A DNA stretch of 63,662 nt. Source: GCA-2862585 sp036340235. GTDB taxonomy: Bacteria; Bacteroidota; Bacteroidia; Flavobacteriales; UBA7312. The translations under genes were made by a program, and so were the position numbers. The notes beneath the pieces were generated by a model. The model was not told the origin of the DNA. It ran no database searches and worked only from the letters and a program-made list of their open reading frames with translations. Below are positions 26,705-35,498 of this stretch, one piece after another. The stretch lies in assembly GCA_036340235.1 (NCBI GenBank), contig JAYYZE010000027.1:1-63662 (forward strand), read 5' to 3'. Position 1 is the stretch's first letter. Each line of letters opens with the position of its first letter.

Positions 26705-28273
26705 TTATTTTTCAAGAACTAGCTTTTTATTAATGATACCATCTTTAGTATTTAACTGTAGTATATAGATAGCATTGCTATGTTGTGATAAGTCAACACT
26801 TTTTTTGAAATCTCCATTAAAGTTATTTAGTGATTCACTAAAGATTACTTCACCTAATACATTTTGAACACTTAAATCAATATCTTGTTTGTTGTTACTA
26901 TTAAATACAATATTAAATATATCATTTGATGGGTTTGGGTGAACTGAAAAAGAATCAGTAAACTCATCTTGAGATCCTGACGAACAATTTATTTGAGATA
27001 AAATATAAGCGACACGATCTGTAATGAATGGCTTTAGCCCATAGTTAGTGCTACCACCCCCACCACCAATAATGGATAAATTGGAGTTAATGTTTGTATC
27101 AAAATCATTATCACTAAACATTTTATTATTATCTGCGTACACATGATTTCTAACCAATTCATACATCTCATCTATGTAAGAATGCATATAATCTTCATTA
27201 AAATAATTATCAATTAAATCACAAACCTCTATTAGATATTGATTATAAAGAGCTTCATTATCAAAAATTCGTTGAAGTAAAGGGCGATTATCATCGCAAT
27301 AATTTACGGCTAAACTAATCATATCGCCAGCTTGGTTAGAATAGGAGCCAAAGGCTTCATTACCATCCCATTTTATCCACTCCCATTTGTCGGTTGTAAG
27401 ATTATGGTATATGTAATAATTCCTTGCAGATCCTGTGTAACTATCTAAGTTGCTAAAAAGCATATCTAAAGAAGCTGAACGTAAATACTCATTCAATTCT
27501 AATTTCAAGCTAAGGGTATTTGTAAGCTCTTCATCTGACGAGTGGTTCAAAAAATCAATGAAGGATATCAAATCAGACCAATCATTTTCTTGTTCATTCG
27601 TTTTAAGTTCATACCTGTCAATGTATATCAATGGGTCTAAGCCGTAATCAACTAAATCGGCAGCTGCATTTCCGCCGCCCATGCCTCCGCCGAAGTTGTC
27701 TCCTGCTTTAAATAAATTACCATCATCATCTAATATTCGCCAATCTAAAAACTGATCATCAATTTGTTCAATTACAGTATAGAAACCTAGTAATTCGCCA
27801 TTAAAAAATACATTTGAAAAGCTGGCCCTGGGGGAAGGAACACCTACATCTCGGCATACATCAAAGAAAATTTTCTCTCTGATACAAGAAGGGTCTTTGA
27901 AGCCGTTACTAAAGTTTAATTTCTTTAACCCATCATAATTCTGACCAGAAACGAATTCATTAAAGTCAATTTTAAATGACTTCTTGTTATTGGGATGATT
28001 ATAACTTGAATTTCCTTTAAACCGAACACCAACACTATCCCAGCTATATGTTCCAGTGACATCGGTTAGTGATAGCGCCGCCGTGATATAATTATTATCG
28101 TCTGCTTGATAGTTGTCGACAAGCTGATCCCAATAATCTGCTTGGGGAAATTCTAATTCAATAGTGATAACTTGATTGGTGCTAAAAATATTATCGCCAT
28201 CTATTTGGGCAGTTGTATCAACAACAGAACAAACAAAAATCAAACTAAAAAATAAGGTGTTGGTTTTGAACAT
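26705..28273 (-). CDS. Secreted CotH-domain protein with T9SS type A domain
   Basis: 522 aa. Signal peptide ~1-22. The CotH domain spans ~25-400: GVRFKGNSSYNHPNNKKSFK, LKKLNFSNGFKDPS, LGFYTVIEQIDDQF and WIKWDGNEAFGSY. The type A sorting domain is at ~450-522 (HPNPSNDIF...AIYILQL). It lacks the lamin-tail and chitobiase-like parts of its downstream paralogue. The 138-bp gap between them has no obvious terminator, so partial co-transcription is possible. A kinase or structural role outside the cell is inferred from CotH only. Confidence 0.88.
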   Translation of the reverse strand: MFKTNTLFFSLIFVCSVVDTTAQIDGDNIFSTNQVITIELEFPQADYWDQLVDNYQADDNNYITAALSLTDVTGTYSWDSVGVRFKGNSSYNHPNNKKSFKIDFNEFVSGQNYDGLKKLNFSNGFKDPSCIREKIFFDVCRDVGVPSPRASFSNVFFNGELLGFYTVIEQIDDQFLDWRILDDDGNLFKAGDNFGGGMGGGNAAADLVDYGLDPLIYIDRYELKTNEQENDWSDLISFIDFLNHSSDEELTNTLSLKLELNEYLRSASLDMLFSNLDSYTGSARNYYIYHNLTTDKWEWIKWDGNEAFGSYSNQAGDMISLAVNYCDDNRPLLQRIFDNEALYNQYLIEVCDLIDNYFNEDYMHSYIDEMYELVRNHVYADNNKMFSDNDFDTNINSNLSIIGGGGGSTNYGLKPFITDRVAYILSQINCSSGSQDEFTDSFSVHPNPSNDIFNIVFNSNNKQDIDLSVQNVLGEVIFSESLNNFNGDFKKSVDLSQHSNAIYILQLNTKDGIINKKLVLEK

Positions 28274-28382
28274 AAGATAGAATTTAAAGTGTTCGAATTT
28301 ACAAATTCATTTGTTGGTTTGATAACATTAGCCAAAAATATGTAACACTGTTTACTTTAAGGCGATTATAATTAAAATATAA

Positions 28383-28532
28383 AGTAGACAATTTGTATTT
28401 CCTAAAGGAGTGACTTTTAATAATGAAAATAACCAAGTTCGAACTACTGAAATTCATTTGTTATTTGAGCTATCTAAAAGAACTACAGGGCTTTGTGAAA
28501 ATAAAAAAAAGCGGAACACTGTCTCAAAATGA
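28383..28532 (+). pseudogene. C-terminal remnant of a serine recombinase beside tmRNA
   Basis: A 49-codon frame after a stop at 28380 reads RQFVFPKGVTFNNENNQVRT, continuing LLFELSKRTTGLCENKKKR, to TGA 28532. The pattern FP-x-G-(I/V)-x-F/Y ... (V/Y)RT ... KKx is, as I recall it, the usual end of Bacteroidota serine recombinases. Nothing upstream encodes the catalytic or large domains. It runs into the tmRNA terminator on the opposite strand. Assignment is by remembered motif only. Confidence 0.45.
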
Positions 28533-28546
28533 GATGGATTCCGCTT
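28503..28546 (-). terminator. Rho-independent terminator of tmRNA
   Basis: On the minus strand GCGGAA pairs with TTCCGC, and CTCA with TGAG inside it, with a short loop. The stem is followed by eight T's (A-run 28503-28510 on plus). It begins immediately after the CCA end of tmRNA. Confidence 0.8.
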
Positions 28547-28917
28547 TGGTGGAGCTGGCGGGAATCGAACCCGCGTCCAAACAAGGAATTTAAGCGCTTT
28601 CTACATGTGTATTGCTTTTTGATTGTCGGGAGAGGGGTGGAAAAACACAACCAAACCCAATCCGTATCTTCTAAAAATTCGCGATTTAGTCGAAGCCCTA
28701 AAGCGCTAGCTCAACCTTTATCTGATGCCTCACGAAAACAAAAGTGTTGAGCCCTCTTTCGTTTAGAGACAAAGGCTATCTAATTACTATAATTAGGCAG
28801 CCATAGCGTAGTTATACTCGCCATTTAAAAAGGTGAATACTGATATTTACGAGCCACTATTCCATGCTCGACATGCTTACGGCTAATTTCATCTTGCAGT
28901 CAAAACCAGTCAGCCCC
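28547..28917 (-). ncRNA. ssrA: Transfer-messenger RNA (tmRNA)
   Basis: 371 nt. The 5' end GGGGCTGACTGGTTTTGAC and the 3' tRNA-like half (GGTTCGATTCCCGCCAGCTCCACCA, given here only as its known T-loop/acceptor pattern) are both present, and GGGGCUG pairs with CAGCUCC to form the acceptor stem, with CCA encoded. The internal tag frame reads GEYNYAMAA followed by TAA. tmRNA releases ribosomes stalled on broken mRNAs and tags the product for degradation. It has its own terminator. Confidence 0.96.
28793..28822 (-). other. tmRNA proteolysis-tag reading frame
   Basis: Ten codons GGC GAG TAT AAC TAC GCT, then ATG GCT GCC TAA, encode GEYNYAMAA; the alanine charged on tmRNA precedes it in the finished tag. 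Methionine replaces the leucine of the more common ...NYALAA ending. Confidence 0.9.
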
Positions 28918-28945
28918 AAGAAAAAAAGAACAATTTATTCAAGTA

Positions 28946-28953
28946 CAAAATTA
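28946..28953 (-). promoter_or_regulatory. ssrA: Candidate -7 box (TAATTTTG) for tmRNA
   Basis: A TAnnTTTG match 29 nt upstream of the mature tmRNA 5' end, which leaves room for a short precursor leader removed by RNase P. No clear -33 TTG is visible. Confidence 0.35.
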
Positions 28954-29266
28954 CATAATAAAATTGAGTAGGGGTTAGTGTTCTCTAGTATGGGACTTTT
29001 TTTGGTAAAACAAAAAAAATATAGAGTCTGATAAAATTGAAAAATGATGGATGAAACCGTAAATTTATCCGATGAAATGGGAAATATTCTGACGAAATGG
29101 AATTTCATCAAAAAAATGCTGGCAATCATAAACCAAAATTAGCATCAAAGAAATAATAAAACAGAATGCCCAATTATTCGTAAATGACCAGTTCGTAATT
29201 CTATTCTGTAAAAGGTGTTGGTTTTGTTTTTTATAAATACAGAGCTGCTAATTAGTGGATTTAACT

Positions 29267-29274
29267 TAGATTTG
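29267..29274 (+). promoter_or_regulatory. -7 box (TAGATTTG) touching the start codon
   Basis: A TAnnTTTG match that ends 4 nt before the ATG at 29279. If used, the transcript is leaderless or nearly so. Confidence 0.4.
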
Positions 29275-29278
29275 AAGC

Positions 29279-30484
29279 ATGATTAAAATTGGCATCTTGA
29301 GGGAGGAAAAATCCCCCCCCGATAAGCGTGTACCACTAAGTCCTAAGCAGTGTAGAGCGCTTTCCGATCAGTATTCTAAACTCAACTTGATTGTTCAGCC
29401 TAGTGATATTCGTTGTTTTAAGGATAATGAATATGAACAAGAAGGCATTTTACTTGCAGAAGACCTCAATCAATGCGATATATTCCTGGGGGTAAAAGAA
29501 GTTCCTAAAGCCAGTTTGATAGCCAATAAAACGTATTTGTTTTTTTCACACACAATTAAAGAACAACCTTACAATAGGGAATTGCTAAAAACTATGGTGG
29601 AAAAACACATTAGCATGATTGACTATGAAGCCTTGACCTATCCCAAGGGTGGTCGATTGTTGGGTTTTGGCAGGTATGCTGGGGTGGTGGGGTGCTATAA
29701 TGGCTTTTTGGCATATGGTTACCGCTCAAAACGTTATGAGCTTAAACCAGCACACTTGTGTAAAGATCGAAATGAACTTGAGCAAGAGCTTAGGAAAGTC
29801 GATTTACCCAGTATCAAAATAATCGTTTCTGGAAAGGGTAGAGTAGGAAGTGGGGCCATAGAAATTGTCCGACAGCTATCTATTAGAGAGGTTAATATTG
29901 CCGAATTTAAGACACAGCATTTTGATGAGCCTGTTTTTGTTCATGTTGACTTCCCAGACTATAATGCTCGTAAAGATGGTGCTGCCTTTGTTAATCAAGA
30001 TTTTTTTGATTCGCCCCATTTATTCAAGTCGACGTTTATGGATTTAGCTAAACATGCTGATCTGTTTATAGCTGGTCATTTTTATGCTTCGGAATCCCCC
30101 TATTTATTTAGTCGTGAGGATGCTAGATCATCTGATTTTAAGATTCGTACGGTTGCTGATATTTCCTGTGACATTGACGGTCCGGTAGCTTCTACCATTC
30201 GTCCATCAACCATTGCCAAACCGCTATATGGCTATAACCCACACACTGAGCAAGAAGATGTCGCTGATAAAGAAGACGTGATAACCGTTATGGCAGTGGA
30301 TAATTTGCCCTGTGAGCTTCCCAAAGACGCCTCTGAAGATTTTGGCAATAGTCTAATAGCTGATGTTATCCCATTATTTTTTGGTAAGGATGTTCATTCG
30401 ATACTTGACAGGGCTACCATTTGCAAAAATGGCGATTTGACTGCTCATTTCGAATTCTTGAGGAATTACCTCAATGGCCACTAG
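29279..30484 (+). CDS. Saccharopine / alanine dehydrogenase-like NAD(P) oxidoreductase
   Basis: 401 aa. The N-terminus KIGILREEKSPPDKRVPLSP is typical of the alanine dehydrogenase/transhydrogenase family; IIVSGKGRVGSGAIEIV is the dinucleotide-binding loop; and DISCDIDGPVASTIRPSTIAKPLYGYNP is a saccharopine dehydrogenase (lysine-forming) signature. It probably interconverts an amino acid and its 2-oxo product with NAD(P). The exact substrate is uncertain. Its stop overlaps the convergent rpe gene by 4 bp. Confidence 0.8.
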   Translation: MIKIGILREEKSPPDKRVPLSPKQCRALSDQYSKLNLIVQPSDIRCFKDNEYEQEGILLAEDLNQCDIFLGVKEVPKASLIANKTYLFFSHTIKEQPYNRELLKTMVEKHISMIDYEALTYPKGGRLLGFGRYAGVVGCYNGFLAYGYRSKRYELKPAHLCKDRNELEQELRKVDLPSIKIIVSGKGRVGSGAIEIVRQLSIREVNIAEFKTQHFDEPVFVHVDFPDYNARKDGAAFVNQDFFDSPHLFKSTFMDLAKHADLFIAGHFYASESPYLFSREDARSSDFKIRTVADISCDIDGPVASTIRPSTIAKPLYGYNPHTEQEDVADKEDVITVMAVDNLPCELPKDASEDFGNSLIADVIPLFFGKDVHSILDRATICKNGDLTAHFEFLRNYLNGH

Positions 30485-31134
30485 GCATTTTTCAAATCGC
30501 TAATGTTTTGTAGGGGATTTTCCGAACGAAAAACAAAGCTGCCAGCTACTAATACATCAGCACCTGCAGCGATAAGTTTGGGGGCGTTTTGGCTGTTAAC
30601 ACCGCCGTCAATTTCTATTTTAGTATGGGCTTTATTACTTCTGATTAAAGCCTTTAAGTCGCTTACTTTTTGGTAGGTATGCTCTATAAATGTCTGTCCA
30701 CCAAAGCCTGGGTTTACCGACATAAGACACACTAAATCAGTATATTGTATTATCTCACCTAACAAATCAATTGAGGTGTGAGGGTTGAGGGCTACGCCCG
30801 CCTTCATTCCTTTTTCTTTGATGGACTGAATGGTTCTGTGCAAATGGTTGCAGGCCTCTAAGTGGACCGTTAAGAGATCAGCACCGACATCCTTAAATTG
30901 GTTAATGTATCTGTCGGGATTGACAATCATTAGGTGTACGTCCAGTGGTTTTTTGGCGTGTTTCTTAATGGCTTTAATGACCGGCATACCGAATGAGATA
31001 TTTGGAACAAAGTGTCCGTCCATGACATCAATGTGAAACCAATCGGCTTGGCTTTTGTTTACCATTTCGCTATCTCTTTGTAGGTTGGCAAAGTCAGCAG
31101 CTAAAATGGAAGGAGCAATTAAATGTGATGCCAT
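30481..31134 (-). CDS. rpe: Ribulose-phosphate 3-epimerase
   Basis: 217 aa, full length. Interconverts ribulose 5-phosphate and xylulose 5-phosphate in the pentose phosphate pathway. APSILAADFANLQRD, WFHIDVMDGHFVPNISFG (metal-binding His and Asp), LDVHLMI, MSVNPGFGGQTFIE and IEIDGGVN are all canonical TIM-barrel motifs. It lies downstream of the rpoD terminator and on the same strand as rpoD. Confidence 0.97.
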   Translation of the reverse strand: MASHLIAPSILAADFANLQRDSEMVNKSQADWFHIDVMDGHFVPNISFGMPVIKAIKKHAKKPLDVHLMIVNPDRYINQFKDVGADLLTVHLEACNHLHRTIQSIKEKGMKAGVALNPHTSIDLLGEIIQYTDLVCLMSVNPGFGGQTFIEHTYQKVSDLKALIRSNKAHTKIEIDGGVNSQNAPKLIAAGADVLVAGSFVFRSENPLQNISDLKNA

Positions 31135-31160
31135 AGTATTCAGTTATTTTATCGCAAAAG

Positions 31161-31190
31161 TAAAAAAAAAGAGAGCCAAAGCTCTCGTTT
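31161..31190 (-). terminator. Rho-independent terminator of rpoD
   Basis: A GAGAGC/GCTCTC stem (31171-31186, CAAA loop on plus) is followed on the minus strand by nine T's (31162-31170). It starts 6 bp after the rpoD stop. T's on the other side allow weak bidirectionality. Confidence 0.8.
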
Positions 31191-31192
31191 TT

Positions 31193-32056
31193 TTATCCAA
31201 GGTAGGTTTTTAAAATTTTACTCCTTGAGGTATGTTTTAGTCTTCGAACTGCTTTTTCCTTTATTTGACGAACACGTTCTCTTGTTAAATCGAATTCTTC
31301 ACCGATTTCTTCCAAAGTCATGGCGTGAGAGCCATTTAGTCCAAAATACGCTTTGATTACTTCCCCTTCGCGGTCAGAGAGTGTGGCCAATGCACGACCA
31401 ATTTCTTGTCTTAGTGAATCTACAATAAGCCCCTCATCAGGGTTTGGGCTGTCTTCACTGCCAATGACATTGTACATGTTGCTGTCTTCTCCTTCTACCA
31501 ATGGGGCATCCATGGATACGTGGCGTCCAGAGTTTTTCAGTGCTTGTTTAACTTCATCAATAGTTATATCCAATTCTTTGGCTACTTCTTCGTTGGTTGG
31601 TGGTCGTTCAAAACGTTGCTCTAGTTCAGCAAATGCTTTGTTTATCTTGTTGATGGAGCCAATTTTGTTTAGAGGGAGTCTCACAATTCTAGATTGCTCA
31701 GCCAAGGCTTGTAAAATAGATTGTCGTATCCACCAAACAGCATAAGAGATAAATTTAAAGCCCCTAGTTTCGTCAAAACGACGCGCTGCTTTGATAAGAC
31801 CAAGATTACCTTCGTTGATAAGGTCAGGAAGAGAAAGTCCTTGATTTTGGTATTGCTTGGCTACCGACACCACAAATCGTAAGTTGGCTTTAGTTAATTT
31901 TTCCAAAGCCATGTCATCGCCAGCTTTGATTCGCTGTGCTAACTCCACTTCTTCTTCAGCCGTGATGAGTTCCACACGACCAATTTCTTGTAGGTATTTA
32001 TCAAGAGAGGCCGTTTCTCTGTTGGTAACCTGTTTGGTTATTTTTAGTTGTCTCAT
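31193..32056 (-). CDS. rpoD: Primary RNA polymerase sigma factor (RpoD/SigA)
   Basis: 287 aa, the compact form normal for Bacteroidota. Region 1.2 DKYLQEIGRVELIT, region 2 LTKANLRFVVSVAKQYQNQG, DLINEGNLGLIKAARRFD and FISYAVWWIRQSI (core and -10-type recognition), region 3 EELDIT, and region 4 LTRERVRQIKEKAVRRLK (helix-turn-helix for the -33 element) are all present. It directs housekeeping transcription from TTG/TAnnTTTG promoters like those seen in this window. It lies 43 bp downstream of pnp on the same strand. Confidence 0.97.
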   Translation of the reverse strand: MRQLKITKQVTNRETASLDKYLQEIGRVELITAEEEVELAQRIKAGDDMALEKLTKANLRFVVSVAKQYQNQGLSLPDLINEGNLGLIKAARRFDETRGFKFISYAVWWIRQSILQALAEQSRIVRLPLNKIGSINKINKAFAELEQRFERPPTNEEVAKELDITIDEVKQALKNSGRHVSMDAPLVEGEDSNMYNVIGSEDSPNPDEGLIVDSLRQEIGRALATLSDREGEVIKAYFGLNGSHAMTLEEIGEEFDLTRERVRQIKEKAVRRLKHTSRSKILKTYLG

Positions 32057-32099
32057 ATTTAATTAATGTGTACGAAATTGGTAAATAAATGTTGCGTCA

Positions 32100-34214
32100 T
32101 TATTCACTTTTTTCTGGTTTGGGTAATAATACTTTTCTAGAGAGTCTTAATTTACCTGATTTGGCATCAATTTCAGTTAGTTTAACTTCTATTTTTTCAC
32201 CCTCTTTGATAACATCTTCCACATTATCAATGCGCTCCCATTTGATTTCAGAAATATGAAGTAGTCCGTCGGTCCCTTTGCCAATATTGACAAAGGCGCC
32301 ATAAGGCATTATGGATCGAACGGTTCCTGTATATATTTGACCTACTTCAGGAGTAAAGGTCAGCGCTTTGATTTCAGAAATGGCGTGATCTAAAAACGCT
32401 TGGTTAGTTCCAAGTATTTCTACTTTACCTTGTTCATCTATCTCTTCAATGGTGATGGTCGTTTCGGTATCTTGTTGTAGTTGTTGGATGATTTTTCCGC
32501 CAGGCCCAATAACAGCTCCAATGGTATCTTTGGGGATATACATCACGTGAATTTTGGGTACATGTGGCTTTAGTTCCTGTCGGGTTTGGTCGATGGTGTC
32601 TGTCAATTTTTCTAAGATGTGCATTCTACCAGCATTAGATTGCTCCAAAGCATTGGTTAGAATTTCATATGAAAGACCTTCTATTTTAATATCCATTTGA
32701 CAAGCGGTGATGCCGTCTTTGGTACCGCAGACTTTAAAGTCCATATCGCCAAGAAAATCTTCATCACCAAGAATATCAGACAATACGGCGTATTTCTCCC
32801 CTTCAGAGATTAATCCCATTGCGATTCCAGAAACTGGTTTTTTGATTTTGGCACCTGCGTCCATTAGTGCTAGAGTTCCTGCACACACAGTAGCCATGGA
32901 CGAAGATCCATTGGATTCCAAAATATCAGAGACTACGCGAATGGTGTATGGATTATCTTCTTCAATCATACCGGCTAGGGCTCTTTGTGCCAAGTTACCA
33001 TGGCCTATCTCTCTACGACTAGTGCCACGGATTGGGCGAGCTTCTCCAGTAGAGAAAGGCGGGAAGTTGTAGTGTAGGTAAAACTTATCAGAGCCGACAC
33101 GCGTTACTCCGTCAATTCTATTTTCGTCAAGTTTTGATCCGAAAGTTACTGTAGTCAAGGACTGTGTCTCGCCCCTTGTAAATACGGCAGATCCATGTGG
33201 TTTAGGAAGGTAGTTTACTTCGCACCAAATGGAACGAATATTTGATGGCTTACGACCATCCAAACGGATGTTTTCATTAAGCACCATGTCTCTGACGGCT
33301 TTTTTTTCTACCTTTTTGAGGTATTGGGTTAGCATGAAGTTTTTTTCTTCTAACTCTTCCTCAGACAGACTTTCTTTGAAGGTCTCTTTGACAGCTCTAA
33401 ACTCGGCACTTCTTCTGTGTTTGTCCAGCCCTTTTTTGGCTACCTCATAGAATTTGTCATAACAAAAGCTTAAGACTTTTTCTTCAAGCTCTTTATCATG
33501 ATTTTCGTGAGAGTATGTTCTTTTTTCTTCTTTGCCCACCGCTTTGGTCATTTCTAGTTGAACCTGGCAATGGTGTTTTATCTCTTCATGAGCAAATTTT
33601 ATGGCTTCAACCATTTCCTTTTCTGAGATTTCTTTCATTTCGCCTTCCACCATAGCCACGCTGTCGTGGGAAGCGCCAATGACCATGTCAATATCTGACT
33701 CTTCTAGTTGTAGGGGGGAGGGATTGGCAATTAATTCGCCATTGATACGTCCTACTCTTACTTCTGAAATTGGACCATTGAACGGAATATCGGAAACAGC
33801 GAGAGCGGCAGAGGCACCTAGTCCAGCAAGTGCTTCAGGGCAGACATCCGGATCGTGCGATACTAGTGATAGCATGATTTGGGTTTCGGCATGATAGTCA
33901 TTAGGAAACAACGGTCTGAGTATTCTGTCAACTAAGCGCATAATTAAAATTTCATGATCGGACGGACGTGCTTCTCTTTTCAAAAAGCCTCCTGGAAAAC
34001 GCCCATCGGCAGCAAATTTTTCTCTGTAATCAACCGTGAGCGGTAGGAAATCGATGTCATCCTTGACATCTTTATTTGACACTACGGTGGCTAGTAAGAC
34101 AGAGTCGCCCATGCGTACTTCGACGCTACCATCGGCTTGTTTGGCCAACTTACCTGTTCTTAATTCGATGGTTTTTCCATCTTTCTGTTCAATTTTTTTT
34201 ACAATTTCTTTCAT
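32100..34214 (-). CDS. pnp: Polyribonucleotide nucleotidyltransferase (PNPase)
   Basis: 704 aa from ATG 34214 (MKEIVKKIEQKDGKTIEL). A longer frame from 34268 runs back through the intergenic hairpin and is rejected. Two RNase PH domains (ADGRFPGGFLKREARPSD; FPPFSTGEARPIRGTSRREIGHG) flank a helical domain, followed by KH (GPGGKIIQQLQ) and S1 (GTVRSIMPYGAFVNIG) domains. It degrades RNA 3' to 5' using phosphate. It follows rpsO as in many bacteria, with a long hairpin between. Confidence 0.97.
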   Translation of the reverse strand: MKEIVKKIEQKDGKTIELRTGKLAKQADGSVEVRMGDSVLLATVVSNKDVKDDIDFLPLTVDYREKFAADGRFPGGFLKREARPSDHEILIMRLVDRILRPLFPNDYHAETQIMLSLVSHDPDVCPEALAGLGASAALAVSDIPFNGPISEVRVGRINGELIANPSPLQLEESDIDMVIGASHDSVAMVEGEMKEISEKEMVEAIKFAHEEIKHHCQVQLEMTKAVGKEEKRTYSHENHDKELEEKVLSFCYDKFYEVAKKGLDKHRRSAEFRAVKETFKESLSEEELEEKNFMLTQYLKKVEKKAVRDMVLNENIRLDGRKPSNIRSIWCEVNYLPKPHGSAVFTRGETQSLTTVTFGSKLDENRIDGVTRVGSDKFYLHYNFPPFSTGEARPIRGTSRREIGHGNLAQRALAGMIEEDNPYTIRVVSDILESNGSSSMATVCAGTLALMDAGAKIKKPVSGIAMGLISEGEKYAVLSDILGDEDFLGDMDFKVCGTKDGITACQMDIKIEGLSYEILTNALEQSNAGRMHILEKLTDTIDQTRQELKPHVPKIHVMYIPKDTIGAVIGPGGKIIQQLQQDTETTITIEEIDEQGKVEILGTNQAFLDHAISEIKALTFTPEVGQIYTGTVRSIMPYGAFVNIGKGTDGLLHISEIKWERIDNVEDVIKEGEKIEVKLTEIDAKSGKLRLSRKVLLPKPEKSE

Positions 34215-34248
34215 CTTTCGTTGTTTACATGTAGTGGGGCATAATACA

Positions 34249-34279
34249 GCAAAAGGCAATTTGTTCAATTGCCTTTTGC
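34249..34279. repeat. Perfect 13-bp hairpin in the rpsO-pnp intergenic region
   Basis: GCAAAAGGCAATT (34249-34261) pairs with AATTGCCTTTTGC (34267-34279) around a 5-nt loop. No T-run follows on the minus strand, so read-through into pnp is likely. The position matches the RNase III-processed pnp leader hairpin of E. coli, suggesting similar autoregulation. Confidence 0.7.
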
Positions 34280-34301
34280 ATATACTTCTTATGAAGATTT
34301 A

Positions 34302-34571
34302 CTATCTTCTAATGCCTAATTCTTTTATTAAATTTCTGTATTTTTCAATGTCTTTTCTCATCAGATAATCCAAAAGACCTCTTCGTTTACCTACTAGTAA
34401 CTGCAGTGAGCGTTGAGTGTTTTTATCTTTCCTGTTGGTTTTAAGATGTTCAGTTAAGAAGCTAATTCGTTTGGAAAACATAGCTATTTGTGCTTCAGTG
34501 GAACCTGTATTGTTTTGATCGCCACCGAACTTTTTGAAAATTTCGATTTTTTCCTTTGCAGATAATTGCAT
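34302..34571 (-). CDS. rpsO: 30S ribosomal protein S15
   Basis: 89 aa, standard length. Binds 16S rRNA early in small-subunit assembly. GSTEAQIAMFSKRISFLTEHL, LVGKRRGLLDYL and the C-terminal LIKELGIRR match S15 precisely. It ends at TAG, direct evidence that TAG terminates translation here. It lies upstream of pnp. Confidence 0.98.
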   Translation of the reverse strand: MQLSAKEKIEIFKKFGGDQNNTGSTEAQIAMFSKRISFLTEHLKTNRKDKNTQRSLQLLVGKRRGLLDYLMRKDIEKYRNLIKELGIRR

Positions 34572-34637
34572 TTAGTTAAATTTAGTCTTAATTATTAGGA
34601 ATGCGAAGATAGTAAAACTTTTAAATAAAGGGTTTAG

Positions 34638-35498
34638 TTATTCTTTTTTTTTACCATCAAGGAACATGTCCAGCAAAGAGGAGATTTTTTGTTTGAGCTG
34701 TTTACGTTCGACAATGAGGTCTAGAAAACCATGTTCAAGAACAAATTCTGAAGTTTGAAAACCGTCAGGTAGGTCTTTCCCAATGGTTTCTTTGACAACG
34801 CGTGGGCCAGCGAAGCCAATAAGTGCTCCTGGTTCAGCAATGTTAACGTCTCCGAGCATAGCATACGAAGCAGTAACACCGCCAGTTGTGGGGTCTGTGA
34901 GTAGTGATATGTATGGCAATTTTTCCTCAGCAAGCCTTGAAAGCTGGGCTGATGTTTTGGCCATCTGCATGAGGGAGTAGGCCGCTTCCATCATTCTAGC
35001 GCCACCGGATTTAGATATCATCAAGAAACCGCTTTGTTCTTGTATGGCACGCTGGATGGCTCTACTAATTTTTTCACCTACCACAGAACCCATAGAGCCA
35101 CCAATGAAGTTGAAGTTCATACAAGCCACAACAATTGGTTTACCCTCTATGTTGCCAAAGCCAGTAGTGATGGCATCCTTTAATCCCGTTTTCTTTTTAG
35201 TTTGAACGAGGCGATCTTTATATTTTTTTTTATCTTCAAAAGATAGGGGATCCATAGATTGCATTTTTTTGTCAAGTTCTTCAAACTTGTTATCGTCAAA
35301 AATAATTGAAAAATACTCTTTGGCATTGATGCGTTCGTGGTGGTTGCACTTGGCGCAAACAAAAAGGTTGTTTTGGTGTTCTTCAGCTGATACTATGGTT
35401 TTGCATTTAGGGCATTTATACCACAGTCCTTCAGGGGTTTCTTTCTTTTCAGTGGTTGTCGTCGTGATGCCTTCTTTAATTCGTTTAAACCAGCCCAT
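34638..35498 (-). CDS. accD: Acetyl-CoA carboxylase carboxyltransferase subunit beta
   Basis: 286 aa. Four-Cys zinc ribbon at the N-terminus (CPKCKTI...CAKCNHH), then the crotonase-fold carboxyltransferase domain with GGSMGSVVGEKI, SGGARMMEAAYSLMQMAK, TDPTTGGVTASYAMLGD and IGFAGPRVVKETIG. With AccA it transfers CO2 from biotin to acetyl-CoA, the first step of fatty-acid synthesis. Its first 14 bp overlap the end of fbaA, indicating co-transcription. Confidence 0.97.
   Translation of the reverse strand: MGWFKRIKEGITTTTTEKKETPEGLWYKCPKCKTIVSAEEHQNNLFVCAKCNHHERINAKEYFSIIFDDNKFEELDKKMQSMDPLSFEDKKKYKDRLVQTKKKTGLKDAITTGFGNIEGKPIVVACMNFNFIGGSMGSVVGEKISRAIQRAIQEQSGFLMISKSGGARMMEAAYSLMQMAKTSAQLSRLAEEKLPYISLLTDPTTGGVTASYAMLGDVNIAEPGALIGFAGPRVVKETIGKDLPDGFQTSEFVLEHGFLDLIVERKQLKQKISSLLDMFLDGKKKE

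Larger units (their letters stand above)
28918..29278. other. 361-bp gap between tmRNA and the dehydrogenase gene
   Basis: Contains the presumed tmRNA promoter and, at its far end, the promoter of the plus-strand dehydrogenase. The only ORF of note (33 codons from 29044, plus) looks spurious. The motif GATGAAAyyG/GA-GAAATGG recurs three times between 29045 and 29105 without clear meaning. Confidence 0.6.

Noticed and set aside
28421..28595. Plus-strand ORF (MKITKFELLKF...ELAGIEPASKQ) with an AAGGAG upstream
   Set aside because: It reads through the tmRNA 3' end; the ELAGIEPAS stretch is the familiar false translation of tRNA-like T-loop sequence.
28793..28822. tmRNA tag frame as an independent protein gene
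   Set aside because: It is the internal tag codons of tmRNA, not a free-standing gene.
34215..34268. Longer pnp start at 34268
   Set aside because: The added 18 residues are encoded by the intergenic hairpin and do not resemble PNPase N-termini; ATG 34214 gives the canonical start.
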